The notes: a model not told the origin generated them from the sequence alone. A stretch of DNA of 64,000 nucleotides from Locusta migratoria (GCA_026315105.1 CM048744.1:973934221-973998220); one strand, 5' to 3'; positions 43,301 to 54,454 are shown, counted from the stretch's first letter. Numbers and translations are program-made.

Positions 43301-43622
43301 ACACATCCATGCCCGAGGGAGGATTCGAACCTCCCACGTGGGAGGCCGCGCGATCCGTAACGTGACGCTCCACACTGCTCGGCTACTCCCGCGGGGCAAA
43401 TAGCAGACCTGTAGGGTACATTCATAGAAGAAAGGAACAATTGCACCATACGTGCGGAAGTATTAAAGCAATAATAATAAATGACTGCTAGATAGGCAGC
43501 ACCGCCGTGTTGTGTCTAGAGTGTCGAGTGTTTGCCCACACCACCAACTGGGGCTGACGTTGCTGTCCAGTCCGCACGCTACAGCTACTGATGCAGCTGA
43601 CACTGCTGTTATGCGAAATGAA

Positions 43623-44845
43623 ATGTTCAAATGTTTGTAAATCTTATAGGACTTAACTACGGGGTCATCAGTCCCTAAACTTACAAACTACTTATGAACT
43701 ACTTACAAAACTGTTGTTGTGGTCTTCAGTCCGGAGACTGGTTTGATGCAGCTCTCCACCCTACTCTATCCTGATCAAGCCTCTTCATCTCCACATAAGA
43801 ACGGCAACCTACATCTGTCTGAATCTGCTTACTGTATTCATCTCTTGGTCTTCCTCTGCGATTTTTACCCCACACACTTCCCTCCAATGCTAAATTCACA
43901 ATTCCTTGATGTCTAAGAATGTGTCCTACCAATCTATCCCTTCTTTTAGTCAAGGTACGCGAGAAATTTCTTTTCTCTCCAATTCTGTTCAATACCTCCT
44001 CATTAGTTACGCGATCCACCCACCTAATCTTCAGCATTCTTGTGTAGCACCATATTTCAAAAGCCTCAATCCTCTTCCTGTCCGCACTGTTTATCGTCCA
44101 TGTCTCACTCCCATACAAGGCAACACTCCATACAAATGCCTTCAGAAAAGACTTCCTTAGGATTAAATCAATATTCGATGTTAATAAATTTCTCTTTTTC
44201 AAAAACGCTTTTCTACCCATTGCCATTCTGCATTTTATATCCTCTGTACTGCGACAATCATTTGTTATTTTACTGCCCAAATAACAAAACTCATCTACCT
44301 CCTTTATTGCTTCGTTTCCCAATCTAATTCCTTCAGCATCACCTGATTTTCTTAGACTGCACTCCATTACCCTAGTTTTGCTCTTGTTAATGTTCATCTT
44401 ATATGCACCTTTCAGCACAGTGTCCATTCCCTTCAACTGCTCTTCCAGGTGTTTTGCTGTCTCTGAAATTATTACAATGTCGTCGGCAAAACGCAATGTT
44501 TTTAATTCTTCACCTTGAACTTTAATTCCTTCTCCAAATTTCTCCTTGCTTTCCTTTATAGCTTGCTCAATGTACAAATTGAATAACAATGGAGAAAGAC
44601 TACAACCCTGTCTTACTCCCTTTCCAACCACTGCATCCCTTTCATGCCCTTCAACTCTGATAACCGCTGTCTGGTTTTTGTACAAGTTATAAATAACCTT
44701 TCGTTCCCTATATTTTACTCTTACGATCTTACGAACTAGGACGGCATAAATATCCATGCCCGAGGGGGGATTCGAACCCCCGACAGTAGTGGCCGAGCAG
44801 ACCGTGACTGAAGTGCCTCACTATCCTCGGCCACCGCGGCCGGCT
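43623..44845 (-). mobile_element. SINE-A split by an RTE
   Basis: Minus pieces 43623-43708 (tail) and 44727-44845 (body and head) join at CTTACGAACTAGG. Perfect 11-bp outer duplication TGCGAAATGAA (43612-43622, 44846-44856). Confidence 0.92.
43709..44726 (-). pseudogene. RTE LINE 3' part in SINE-A
   Basis: Minus frame 43726-44757 is open for 343 codons: YRERKVIYNLYKNQTAVIRV, VRQGCSLSPLLFNLYIEQ, LRFADDIVII, KAFVWSVALYGSETWTI, CYTRMLKIRWVDRVTNEE to the stop. 5'-truncated in mid-RT, so not functional, but the frame is undamaged and hence probably young. Target duplication CTTAC is short. Confidence 0.9.
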
Positions 44846-45610
44846 TGCGAAATGAACCGCGGCACTTTATAGATACCCTCTTTTAACAATTTTTAACGTA
44901 CTGCAGTTTAAAAAAAAGGCTCTACCGACAAGCCCACGGTAGCCCAACGTCACAGTTATGCTTTTCCTGTATTCCTTAGGTCAGGTGTTACATATTATTT
45001 CCCGTTTACGCACGTTATCTTTGACGGCAGCACATGGCACGAATTATACAGAAGTTTCGGTTGATACTCTATCGATATACAGTTTCTGGTACCGATCTGA
45101 GTGTCTGACATCTGAAGGTTTGGGTGTAAGCAACTCTCTTACGTTGTTTGCAGATGACGCCGTCATTTACCGTCTAGTAAAATCATCTGAAGATCAAAAC
45201 CGACAGTAGAACGATCTAAATTAGGTATAACTATGGTGAAAAAATTGGCAATTGTCTCTAAATAATGAGAAGTGTGAAGTCGTCCACATGAGAACGAAAA
45301 GAAATCCGTTAAACTTTATTTACAAGATAAAGTAAACAAAAGTGATGTCCGTAAAATCCTCAAAATACCTAGGAATTACTATTATTTCAGACTTAAACTG
45401 GAAAGAACACGTAGATAATTTCGTGGGAAAGGCGAACCAGAGACTGCGTTTTATTGACAGAACCCTTAAGAGATGCAACAGAACTACAAAAGAAACTGCA
45501 TACACTACGCTTGTACGTTCTTTTTTGGAATATTGTTGCCCATTGTGGGATCCTTATCAGGTGGGTTTGACGGAGGACATCGAAAGAATCCAAAGAAGGA
45601 CAGCTAAATG

Positions 45611-45813
45611 TTCAAATGTTCAAATGTTTGTTAAGCTTATGGGACTTAACTACGGGGTCATCAGTCCCTAAACTTACAAACTACTTATGAACTACTTACG
45701 AACTAGGACGGCACAAATATCCATGCCCGAGGGGGGATTCGAACCCCCGACCGTAGTGGCCGTGCTGACCGTGACTGGAGCGCCTCAGTCACCTCGGCCA
45801 CCGCGGCCGGCAG
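45611..45813 (-). mobile_element. SINE-A
   Basis: Full-length minus copy near consensus. Perfect duplication CAGCTAAATG (45601-45610, 45814-45823). Confidence 0.94.
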
Positions 45814-46012
45814 CAGCTAAATGATAATCATACAAACAATAAGACGCGAACAACGGTGTTAAGAAAATACTTTCTCTTGCACACCACTAAGAACGCGCTA
45901 CTGAATCCTTTCGTACAAGCCGCGATTTAATGTCACAAGCACTAACATTAGAGGAGCTTTGTATGATTTACGTGAAAACGAGCTCGCCGAAGACTACGAT
46001 TCCGGGTCATTA

Positions 46013-46198
46013 TTGTTTCAAATGTTTGTAAAGCTTATGGGACTTAACTGCGGGGTCATCAGTCCCTAAACTTACAAACTAACTTATACTAAAGACAACA
46101 CGAACATCAACACCCGCGGGAGGATTCGAACCTCCGACGCGGGAGACCGCGCAATCCGCAACGTGGCGCTCCAGACCGCTCGGCTACTCCCGCGCGGC
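46013..46198 (-). mobile_element. SINE-A-like, third head type
   Basis: Tail as SINE-A, head with GGGAGTAGCCGAGCGGTC and GGTTCGAATCCTCC on the minus strand, also seen at the head of the SINE-C near 43310-43395. Target duplication unclear. Confidence 0.82.
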
Positions 46199-47388
46199 CG
46201 TTTTTATTGGGTGTGTACTGCGACTTTGGAATGAATAAGAACTTGGTTGTGTAGTGCAGTGATAAAATCATAGTTTGCCGTGGTTTGGAACCCGTGGTAT
46301 GCATTCATTTAAATTTCTAAAGCAAAATTACGTTACTTTTGCTTTTATTGACTTAAATGAATTAAGTGAACCTACAATCGATGAACTTCAGGTCTTTCAC
46401 AAACCCCCCAAGGGAGGAAAGCTTAACCTTCCCGAGGAAATTGAAATTACGAAGTTTCTTTAAACATCGGCCCACTCAGTGACCCACTGACAAGTAAAAA
46501 TCCGTAGTATTATGACATAATGATGTCAGATTTACAAAAATTTACCTGATCCCCTTATTGTAAGCTGTAACTGGCAATCCCCCTCCCCCCTTAATAACGG
46601 CTCTCCGTCTCCTTCGCCACCAAATTGTCGTCTTAGCTTGAGCTCGATTCTGTAGCTTAACCACCACCCAGCTCACACCACTACATAATTGTTCTTATTG
46701 TTCTGTGACTGGGTACACTTATAATTAATTTGCATATAAGGACTATATAATTTTATGATTATTTTACTAACATCAGTTATCAATATTATTGTCATCCGTT
46801 CTAACTTACAAGTATTTTATACTTCATCTCTACTATCCGTTATTATTTCTTCCATCCTTTAATAATTCACAACCACGTTGATCGATTTTATCATTCAAAT
46901 TTAACCACCCAAATCTTCGTTACGCAAGCCGGCGTTTAACAGCGCTGCCTAGCGGCGTTTGCTGTATTTCGGGTTTCTCACGCCACCGGACCATCAGATG
47001 TCCGTGTAGTACCGTTTGCTCATATGATGTATCGATATTCATTCTGTGAACGCGGACCTATCCATCACAACGCTGCTGATGTGATACGTTGTACATCTCC
47101 ACACTCGCTCTGCTTACCACTGTCCATTCACGATTGTTTCTTAAATTCTCTGACTTCCACTTTAGGAAATTTTTGTCCCACCTCTAACTCTTGACGATGC
47201 TTCTGATTAAATCCTGAGATTTTATACAGTCCAAAATGCTGAACATCGTGTGCTTTTACACCACCTAATGCCATCCAGTTGTTTCTGAGGTATGTTCACG
47301 GCCCCCCAATTAATTGTTTCCTAATATTGTAGTGGATAGGTCCGCTGTACGAAAATGACATATTTGCATATTTTCCCTGTTACAGTGT
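46199..47388. other. No gene supported
   Basis: A 62-codon frame at 46275-46463 (FAFIDLNELSEPTIDELQVF) looks more protein-like than its surroundings but has no recognised family. The rest is AT-rich. GGACCTATCC at 47053 recurs inverted as GGATAGGTCC at 47334. Confidence 0.4.
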
Positions 47389-47423
47389 TCTGATGATGCC
47401 CAAAAGCGCGAAACGCGTTAAAG
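47389..47423 (+). ncRNA. Hammerhead-like motif, partly decayed
   Basis: CTGATGA (47390-47396), then TGCCCAAAAGCGC, GAAA (47410-47413), CGCG and TTA. The core is intact, but stem II pairs poorly and stem I only by two pairs. Close in sequence to the 8020 motif. Confidence 0.42.
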
Positions 47424-47960
47424 AGAAATAAATATAATAATTTGCAACAGAGACTACCTTTCAATTCAAATAAATGAATTAAGTTCCAAAATCTTGTTAA
47501 GTTTGTTTTTATAATAGTATCGACTTATTTTTTTCTTTCTTATTTTTCATCCTACGATTATTTTTCTCGGCTGGAATCTGCCTGTGTCGTTAATAACCTG
47601 TAACCAAGTGCTAAGCAGGACTGCTGATTTTCAGGTAAACTAACCAATGATAACAATAATTTGCTTTTAGCGACGATTGTGAAATTTTTCAGTTTTGAGT
47701 TTACTCATAGAGGTAAGCTTTGCTCGCTGTGAACGATGAAATCGTGATTTTACTTCGGTTGAAGATGGTTGTACCCCATTTGCCGGATACATGTTACATA
47801 ATGTGCCGTTAGGTTGCAACATTGGATTAAATTGAGAACTACAGAACGCGTCTTCTGAGGCAGTTCAGTTACGGATAACTTAAAATTAGCTGTCGACAGA
47901 GCTTTTCGCATTGCCGCTAGTAACTCCTGATGGCCTCTTACAACACTGCTACATGTTATA
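47424..47960. other. No gene seen
   Basis: AT-rich and unrecognised. Its left end may belong to the hammerhead-bearing repeat. Confidence 0.45.
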
Positions 47961-47962
47961 AT

Positions 47963-48681
47963 ACGAGGGATCGAACTTAAATTTATTTACAACCAATACA
48001 ATAGCGTCACATGTTTGCACCAGTTACTGTCCTTCAAAGAAGTGACCAGCGTAGTATACCGTTGGCAGAGTCTGTTCCGTTGATGGTGCGAATGGAGCGG
48101 TCTTCTGCCTGTCGACTCAATGGCACAGTTCTGAAGCGAATGCCAGTCGTTTCATCTTCGGAATCAAATCAAAGTTACAAGGACGTAAGCCCGAGGAGTA
48201 TGATGGATGGTACATTACCTCCCAGTCCCATCGAACGAACAGGGCAGCCACAACTTGCGCTGTATACGCCCGCGCATTGTCGTGCAAAATGATGGCTGGG
48301 TTGTTCAGAATGTGTTGCCGCTTCTTTCGAAAAGCTGGTCGCAACAATATGCGCTTCTTCTTCAGAGACGCTAGGACGACCTGCCCGATGCATGTCTGCC
48401 ACAGTTTGCCGACCTTCGTTGAAGGTTTTTACCCAATGTGCCACTGTTCTATACGGCAACGTCGATTTCCCGCACGCCTCTTGAAGGTCTTGATGACACC
48501 GTCGTGCTGTACGACCTCGGGCACAATCAATATTGATCCAACTCCGTTGTTCCTGTTTCGAAAACATAGTGACACCATTACGTTAGACCGCTCGCTCAGA
48601 AATGACTGTGTTTCCCCAGATTGTGCGCAGCCGGTGACGTGGCACGGGCGAGTCCATTTGCTCGCAGGTATGTTACGTCTG
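47963..48681 (-). pseudogene. mariner transposase remnant 1
   Basis: Minus ORF from ATG at 48565-48567: MFSKQEQRSWINIDCARGRT, then the helix-turn-helix region VAHWVKTFNEGRQTVADMHR and AGRPSVSEEEAH. The frame then shifts into NNPAIILHDNARAYTAQVV, which holds the second catalytic Asp. The first Asp region between them is deleted. A possible terminus ACGAGGGATCGAACTTAAAT lies at 47963. The other end is not found. Confidence 0.78.
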
Positions 48682-48776
48682 TCAACAACGTGTGCTATCC
48701 ATGACAATAGTAGATTCCATTGCATAGTGTCACCACAATGGAATCTACTATTGTCATGGATAGCACACGTTATTGA
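48682..48776. repeat. 41-bp near-perfect palindrome
   Basis: Arms 48682-48722 and 48736-48776 match 40/41 (ACGTGTGCTATCCATGACAA, TAGTAGATTCCATTG) around a 13-base loop. Lies directly upstream of the mariner remnant and before an RTE insertion. Confidence 0.93.
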
Positions 48777-48806
48777 GAACGTAAATTGCATAGTGCCACC
48801 ACAACA

Positions 48807-49481
48807 AGAGCAAAACAAAAATAATGGAATGCGGTCTTAGAAAATTAGGTGATGCTGAAGGAATTAGATTAGGTAACGAAACAATGAAGGTGGTAGATGA
48901 GTTTTGTTACTTGGGTAGTAAAATAACATGCGATGGTCGCAGTACAGAGGATATGAAATGCAGAATGGCAATGGGAATAAAAGCATTTTTGAAAACGAGA
49001 AATTTGCTAACATCGAATATTAATTTAAGGGTAAGGAAGTCTTTTCTGAAGGCATTTGTGTGCAGTGTTGCCTTGTATGGGAGTGAAACATGGACGATAA
49101 GCAGTGCGGACAGGAAGAGGATAGAGGCTTTTGAAATGTGGTGCTACAGAAGAATGCTGAAGATTAGTTGGGTAGATCGCATAACTAATGAAGAGGTACT
49201 GAACAGAATTGGTGAGAAAAGGAATTTTTGGCATACCCTGACTAAAAGAAGGGATCGCTTGGTAGGGCACATTCTTAGACATCGGGGAATCCTAAATTTA
49301 GCATTGGAGGAAAGTGTGTGGGGTAAAAATCGCAGAGGGAGACCAAGATACGCGTATAGTAAGCAGATAGTGCGTATAGTGGATGTGGGTTGTCGTTCGT
49401 ACGAGGAGATGAAAAGGCTTGCTCAGGATAGAGTAGGGTGGAGAGCTGCATCAAACCAGTCTCCGGACAGAAGACCATAAC
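48807..49481 (+). pseudogene. RTE LINE 3' fragment
   Basis: Frame 48824-49480 is open: LGNETMKVVDEFCYLGSKIT, SFLKAFVCSVALYGSETW, CYRRMLKISWVDRITNEE and TKRRDRLVGHILRH. Only the region after the RT active site is present. Flanks AGTG(C/T)CACCACAACA (48792-48806, 49482-49496), 14/15. Confidence 0.9.
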
Positions 49482-49496
49482 AGTGTCACCACAACA

Positions 49497-50184
49497 CTGT
49501 TGCCACTATTTAACTTTCAATCCCCGTATTAACAGAATTCTTGAAGTGTCTCGCCGTGTTTGTGCAGCGCCTACAGCGTTATTGGGATTCCTATGTGGCA
49601 ACAATGTGAGAAACGTCAACTGGCAAGTGATTTTAATCGGACTATAGATTCCCAGTCTTTTCTACAGGTGCAGTTTATCAGAGGTGTGCAGCTTGTTGGT
49701 GGCTGGTCACGTGACTCACCAGAGCCGGTGTCTGGTCTGCGCCGCCGCCGCGCGTGCTTCCGCCCGCGGCCGCAGGGCAGCGCTGCGATCGCGCGCCGCA
49801 CCGCGCACAGTGCGCGGGACTTCCCCGCCTTGGCGCGCATGCGCAGTCGACGCCAGCGCCACGGCGGGCACGCGGCCGACAGCGGCAGCTTCATCTGCCT
49901 CACCTGCCAGCCGACCCACCAGTCAACAACAGCGCCTCACACACTGCCAAGCACCCAGTGGCTCCCTAATACCCCAGCCTCGGTAGCGAGGACAACATCC
50001 GACACCTACCTAGAACGTCTGCTGAATTAATCGATATATCGATATTTCCCCCAACAACATACGCGATATCATCAAATGCCAATACAAGGTAAATATATGA
50101 AATATATGTTTTCAATCTTGATGAAATAAAATTGCACTTTCATTGGAAGAATAAGTCTTGATACTGTCCACTGTTCATTCGGAT
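49497..50184. other. CpG-rich block, no gene supported
   Basis: 49725-49920 is strongly GC- and CpG-rich (GCCGCCGCGCG, GATCGCGCGCCGCACCGCGC). Long frames on both strands follow from the composition. A CpG-rich promoter or a GC-rich repeat are both possible. Confidence 0.4.
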
Positions 50185-51572
50185 TGTATACCCATTAGAT
50201 TTCTATCTGAATATGCTGAAGCGATAGCTCCTTACTTAACAGCCATATACAACCGCTCTCTCATAGAAGGATCTGTACCAAAAGATTGGAAAGTTGCCCA
50301 GGTAAGAAAGGCAGTAGGAGTAACCCACTAAACTACAGGCCTATTTCATTGACGCAATTTGCAGCAGGGTTTTGGAACATATCCTGTATTCACATATTAT
50401 GAATTATCTCGAACAACATGATCTATTGACCCAAGGTCAACACGGATTTAGAAAATATGGTTCATGCGAAAAACAACTAGCTCTTTACTCACACGAAGTG
50501 ATGGGTGCTATCGACAAGGGTTCGCAAATTGCTTCCGTATTCCTTGATTTCCAGTAAGCTTTTGACACCGTACCTCACAAACGGCTTTAATCAAATTGCG
50601 TGGTTATGTAATATCGCCCCAGATTTTTGACTGGATAGGGGATTTCCTGTCAGAGAGGACACAGTTTGTAATAATTGATGGTAAGACAGCGACTAAAATG
50701 TGATATCGGGAGTTCCACAGGGTAGTGTTATTCTTCCTTATTCTCCCTTATCTACATTAACCATCTAGGAGAAAATCTAACCTCATCTCTTAGGTTCTTT
50801 GCAGATGATGCGGTCATTTATCGTCTAATAAAGTCATCTGAAAATCAAAACCAACTGCAGAACGATCTGAATAAGATATCAGTGTCGTGTAAAAGTGGGC
50901 AATTCACTCTAAATAATGAGAAGTGTGAAGTCGTCCACATGACGACGAAAAGAAATCCGTTAAACTTTGTTTAAAACATAAATCGGACAAAAGTAAAGGC
51001 CGTAAAGTTCAAAAAATACCTACGAATTACTATTACTTCAGACTTAAACTGGAAAGAACACGTAGATAATGTCGTGGGAAAGGCGATTCATAGACAGCGT
51101 TTTATTGGCCAAACCCTTAAAACATGCAACAGAACTACTAAAGAGAAACTGCATACACTACCCTTGTTCCTCCATTTTTGGAGTATTGCTGCCTAGTGTG
51201 GGATTCTCATCAGGTGAGTTTGACGGAGTACATCGAAAGAGTCCAAAGAAGGGCAGCTCGATTCGTATTGTGACGATACAGGGGAGACAGCGTTACGGAA
51301 ATGATACAGGATCTGGGATGGGAATCATTACAACAAAAGCGGTTATCGATGCGTCGTGGTTTACTTACGAAACTCCAATCACCAACATTCTCCTCCGAAT
51401 GCGAAAATATATTGAGTCCCACCTACATAGGTACGAATAATCATCAGAATAAAATATAAGAAATCAGAGATCGAACGAAGAGATTCAGATGTTCTTTCTT
51501 CCCGACTGCTATTCGAGAATGGGATGGGAGATGAAATGTGATTTGCAGAGTATACCTTTTATATGTAGATGG
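50185..51572 (+). pseudogene. CR1-group LINE, degenerate
   Basis: RT pieces: VLEHILYSHIMNYLEQHDLL, GQHGFRKYGSCEKQLALYSH and AIDKGSQIASVFLDFQ (50372-50557), a stop in the FQKAFDT block, then DAVIYRLIKSSENQN and LNWKEHVDNVVGK in other frames. Several small deletions. 3' end ATATGTAGATGG near 51560-51572. Confidence 0.84.
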
Positions 51573-52289
51573 TTCAGTGGATTCGTCCGTTGTGTGTAAG
51601 ATTTTCTAGAAGCGGGAGTTGACAGTCTTTTCTGGCAACTTATGAGTAAAGCAATATCAAACGAACAGAAGACTAGCGCCTCCTTTGAAAGAGTAAACAC
51701 TACTACGCGTACTTTCAGCTACCAAGGTCAGACAAAACTGATACGGAAGCTAACCTAGTGGCACTGGTGCAATTGTCCTCGACAAGAGCTATTAATACTT
51801 GAATTTACATCTTGTAATTATTACCTCATTAGTGTTCCCAGTATTTGGAGTGAATAAACGCTTTGAACAATAAAGCTGAAAGTACATTTGCAATGTGAAG
51901 CATAATATTTTTGCTGACAATGTAGCTGATGATCGCTACTTTTTTATATATCGCACTTCGATCATGATATTTTTAAAATCTCGATACGTCGGATCCCCCA
52001 TATTCTTTACTACAATAGAGCTTGTTTCAGGAGAAATTTATATACAGTGTTAGTCAAAATTAGCAGTACAGTACCCTTTTATTTCAAAACCTTTGTAGGA
52101 ATTCGGAAACCTGATGAATACAACCTCGGGCAATAAATTCGGTGGATCGTCCTGTATCATTAACGTAAATGAACTATAAACTACAGTTACCTTACCTCAG
52201 AAATAGTCACCTCCAATAACTATGCACAGCTGAGTTCAGCGATACGTGTACTGGATGTCAGGAATATTGTCAAATCTTTTGAATTGTGA
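51573..52289. other. No gene seen
   Basis: AT-rich with no recognised repeat. Confidence 0.5.
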
Positions 52290-52478
52290 ATTAGCGTTGG
52301 AGGGAAGCGCGTGGGGTAAAACAGCAGAGGAAGACCAAGAGATGGATACAGTAAGCAGATTCAGACAGATGTAGGTTCCCGTTCTTATGTGGAGATGAAG
52401 AGGCTTGCTCAGGTTAGGGTATTGTGGAGAGCTGCATCAAACCAGTCTCCGGACTGAAGACCACAACAATAACAACAG
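52290..52478 (+). mobile_element. RTE LINE 3' fragment, very short
   Basis: Last 190 bp of the RTE (GGAAGACCAAGAGATGGATA, GGTTCCCGTTCTTATGTGG) and tail CCACAACAATAACAACAG. Heavily 5'-truncated. Confidence 0.85.
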
Positions 52479-52489
52479 TTTGAGTCGAG

Positions 52490-54240
52490 GGAATATGAAG
52501 CAGTATAGAAGACTGAGACCCAGCGAATGTGGTCCACGTGCACCGCCTCCTTTTATGCCAGGAACCGTTTGATGATATTGACTGTGCGTGGGCGAGCGTT
52601 GTCATGGAACCTGAACATCCGCCACAGTCGTCGGATCTCAATACTCCAGATTTTTTCCAGGTTCCACGGCTCCGCCTATATGGTGGCGCCAGGTGGTATC
52701 GTATGCTTTGCAAAGACCGAAAAATACCACATCCAGGTGCTCACACCTGGTGAAAGCCGTGAGGATAGCCGACTCTAGGATCTTGGTGGAACCCTCCTGT
52801 TATGGAGAAGTCCCCGGTCTTCAAGAATCCACATGAGCCACCGACTCACTATACACTCCAAGAGCTTGCACAGAACGTAGGTGAGGTTAATTGGGCGGTA
52901 ATTATCAGCCACCTACGGATCGGCGCCAAGCTGCATCACCAAGAAGACGATGCTATCCCGCCATTGAGACGGGAAAACACATCTGTCCAGAGACGATTGA
53001 ACAGGGTAAGAAGTTGGTGTTGAAAGTCCCCTGGGAAGTGACGAACGAACTGGCTGTGAACGCTGTCTGGCCCTGCTGAGTATAAGGGCATGGAGCAAGA
53101 GCACTCGCTAATCGGCCCGTTGTATATCTCCCGAAGGTGCATGCGAACAGAAAATGTCACCGTTCGACACGCTATTTGAGAGCGAGAAATTTCACACTGT
53201 AAGTTGTAATTGACTAGCTACGAGCGCAATGTTCCGCCGTGTACTCTGAGATAGCAGCTGGCTCTGCAGAGTGAGTATACCGAATGTGAAGACTGTAGAT
53301 TCCTGACGGTGTCCGAAAAGGCGCCTGACCTGGCTCCACACCCGAAATGGGAAGGCCTGCGAGCGCATGGTTGCTACGTATCTCTCCCAACAGTCCTTCA
53401 TACTCTGTTGTACCAGTCGACGAGCTTGACCCCGGAGCCGTTTAAAAAGCAATCGGGTGCTCTAGAAAAGGGTAATGCCGAAGGCGGTGGAGTGCCTGAC
53501 GACGTCTCCTGATGGCGTCAGCAATCTCTGGTGTCCACCAGACCACCGACGTACGATGGAGCATACCAGAGGATTTCAGGACTGTGACAATACCAGCAGA
53601 AACAGTGTCCCTAGCTACGTGACCAAAAGCCATATCAGCATCATTTGGAAGTGGGTATGTTACTTTAGCAGCCGAGCTGTAAGCCGGCTAGTCTGACCTA
53701 TGGAGAGACCATCGTGGCAGGTGGCCTGTAGGTGGAGACTATGGGGAGCGACAGAAAGACGGGGAAATGGTCGCTTCGCCAAAGGTCATCATGGACCCTC
53801 CAAGTAAGGTGTGAAAGTAAGCTCGGAGAACATACAGATAGATCAATCAAATATTTTGTTTTATTGAGCCACAATCATACAGTACTGATTAAAAGATTGG
53901 ACTGGCCCAATCTTTTAATCAGATAGATCTATGTCTGAATATGTTGGCGCATGTCATGCTAAAATGCGTGGGGGCACCAACGTTCATGAGGCAGAGGCTG
54001 TGCTGCACCAAAAGGGTCTCAAAGTCCTTCCTGTGGTCTGGGTTCTACCCCACATTGGGTGGTGGGCGTTAAAATCTCCCAAAAGGAGAAATGGTGGGGA
54101 GGTAGATGGTAAATTCCTGTTGCCTGGAGTCTAACAGCCACCGCCTCAAGTCTCATGCGGAGAGAGAAATGTAAGGGCAGGAAGACACGTTTAGCATGCT
54201 TTTCCAAAAGTACACCTAACAGTTTGGCACTATATTGGGT
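52490..54240 (-). pseudogene. I/Jockey-like LINE, antisense, degenerate
   Basis: On the minus strand, endonuclease end motif RSDHFPVFL near 53780, then WWTPEIADAIRRRRQALHRL (53442-53633), RGQARRLVQQSMKDCWERYV, the RT start LLTLFNRLWTDVF-x-SQWRDSIV (52913-53160) and GLCKAYDTTWRHH near 52690. Frames change at each step. Motif style differs from both RTE and the CR1-group copies here, so this is a third LINE lineage. Boundaries are approximate. Confidence 0.72.
53885..53921. repeat. Perfect short palindrome
   Basis: CTGATTAAAAGATTGG and its reverse complement with a short spacer, within the antisense LINE remnant. Confidence 0.85.
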
Positions 54241-54385
54241 GTGGCCCGCCGTCGGAGTTTCGAGTCCTCCCTGGGGCATGGGTGTGTGTGTTGTCCTTCG
54301 GTTAGTTCACCTGAGTTTCAGTAGTTTGTAAGCTACGGACTGATGACCACGCAATTTGGTCCGAAAAAATTACAAACATTTAAAA
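54241..54385 (+). mobile_element. SINE-C, 5'-truncated
   Basis: B-box-like GTTTCGAGTCCTCC, then GGGGCATGGGTGTGTGTG and the family body GACTGATGACCACGCAATTT and tail. Ends at the GT microsatellite. Confidence 0.8.

Positions 54386-54389
<4 letters not shown>

Positions 54390-54431
<42 letters not shown>
54390..54431. repeat. GT dinucleotide microsatellite
   Basis: Twenty-one uninterrupted units, starting at the SINE-C 3' end, so it may have grown from the SINE tail. Confidence 0.97.
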
Positions 54432-54432
<1 letters not shown>

Positions 54433-54454
54433 CCACGTGACTGCACGGCCGCAC

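Larger units (their letters stand above)
41147..43395 (-). mobile_element. SINE-C split into four pieces
   Basis: Minus-strand pieces at 41147-41188, 42321-42357, 42509-42557 and 43301-43395 join into one SINE-C: tail, body GGTCATCAGTCTCTAGACTT, then CACATCCATGCCCGAGGGAG and the tRNA-like head with GGATTCGAACCTCCC. Interrupted by a LINE, a SINE-A and a palindromic SINE-D. Outer duplication GCAAA is short. Confidence 0.82.
40715..45126. mobile_element. TIR DNA transposon T1, TAA target duplication
   Basis: Long inverted ends of about 175 bp (40715-40889, 44952-45126) both start CACCCAAA(A/C)CTTCAGATG and share CAGACACTCAGATCGGTA and TATCGATAGAGTATCAA. TAA duplicates at 40712-40714 and 45127-45129. 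Without nested SINE-C and SINE-A blocks only about 0.9 kb of non-coding sequence remains, so it is non-autonomous. A 3-bp duplication fits PIF/Harbinger or CACTA-type elements. The CAC terminus is compatible with the latter, but no transposase is present. Confidence 0.82.
40547..45600 (+). pseudogene. CR1-group LINE split by a 4.4-kb TIR transposon
   Basis: The 5' piece (40547-40714) reads the RT palm start (GYGISPQICD-like, SGVPQGSVI, LLFLIYINDLG). The 3' piece (45127-45600) resumes with LFADDAVIYRLVKSSEDQN, then KYLGITIISDLNWKEHV and TLVRSFLEYCCPLWDPYQ. Removing 40715-45129 gives AATCTAAGCAACTCTC, matching AATCTAAGTAGCTCTC of the copy at 9150. Stops and frameshifts throughout. Confidence 0.88.

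Noticed and set aside
46275..46463. Small host exon
   Set aside because: Composition looks protein-like, but there are no splice signals I can defend and no recognised homologue.
49560..50030. 156-codon ORF as a gene
   Set aside because: Lies in the CpG-rich block with overlapping frames on both strands and Arg/Ala-rich low-complexity product.
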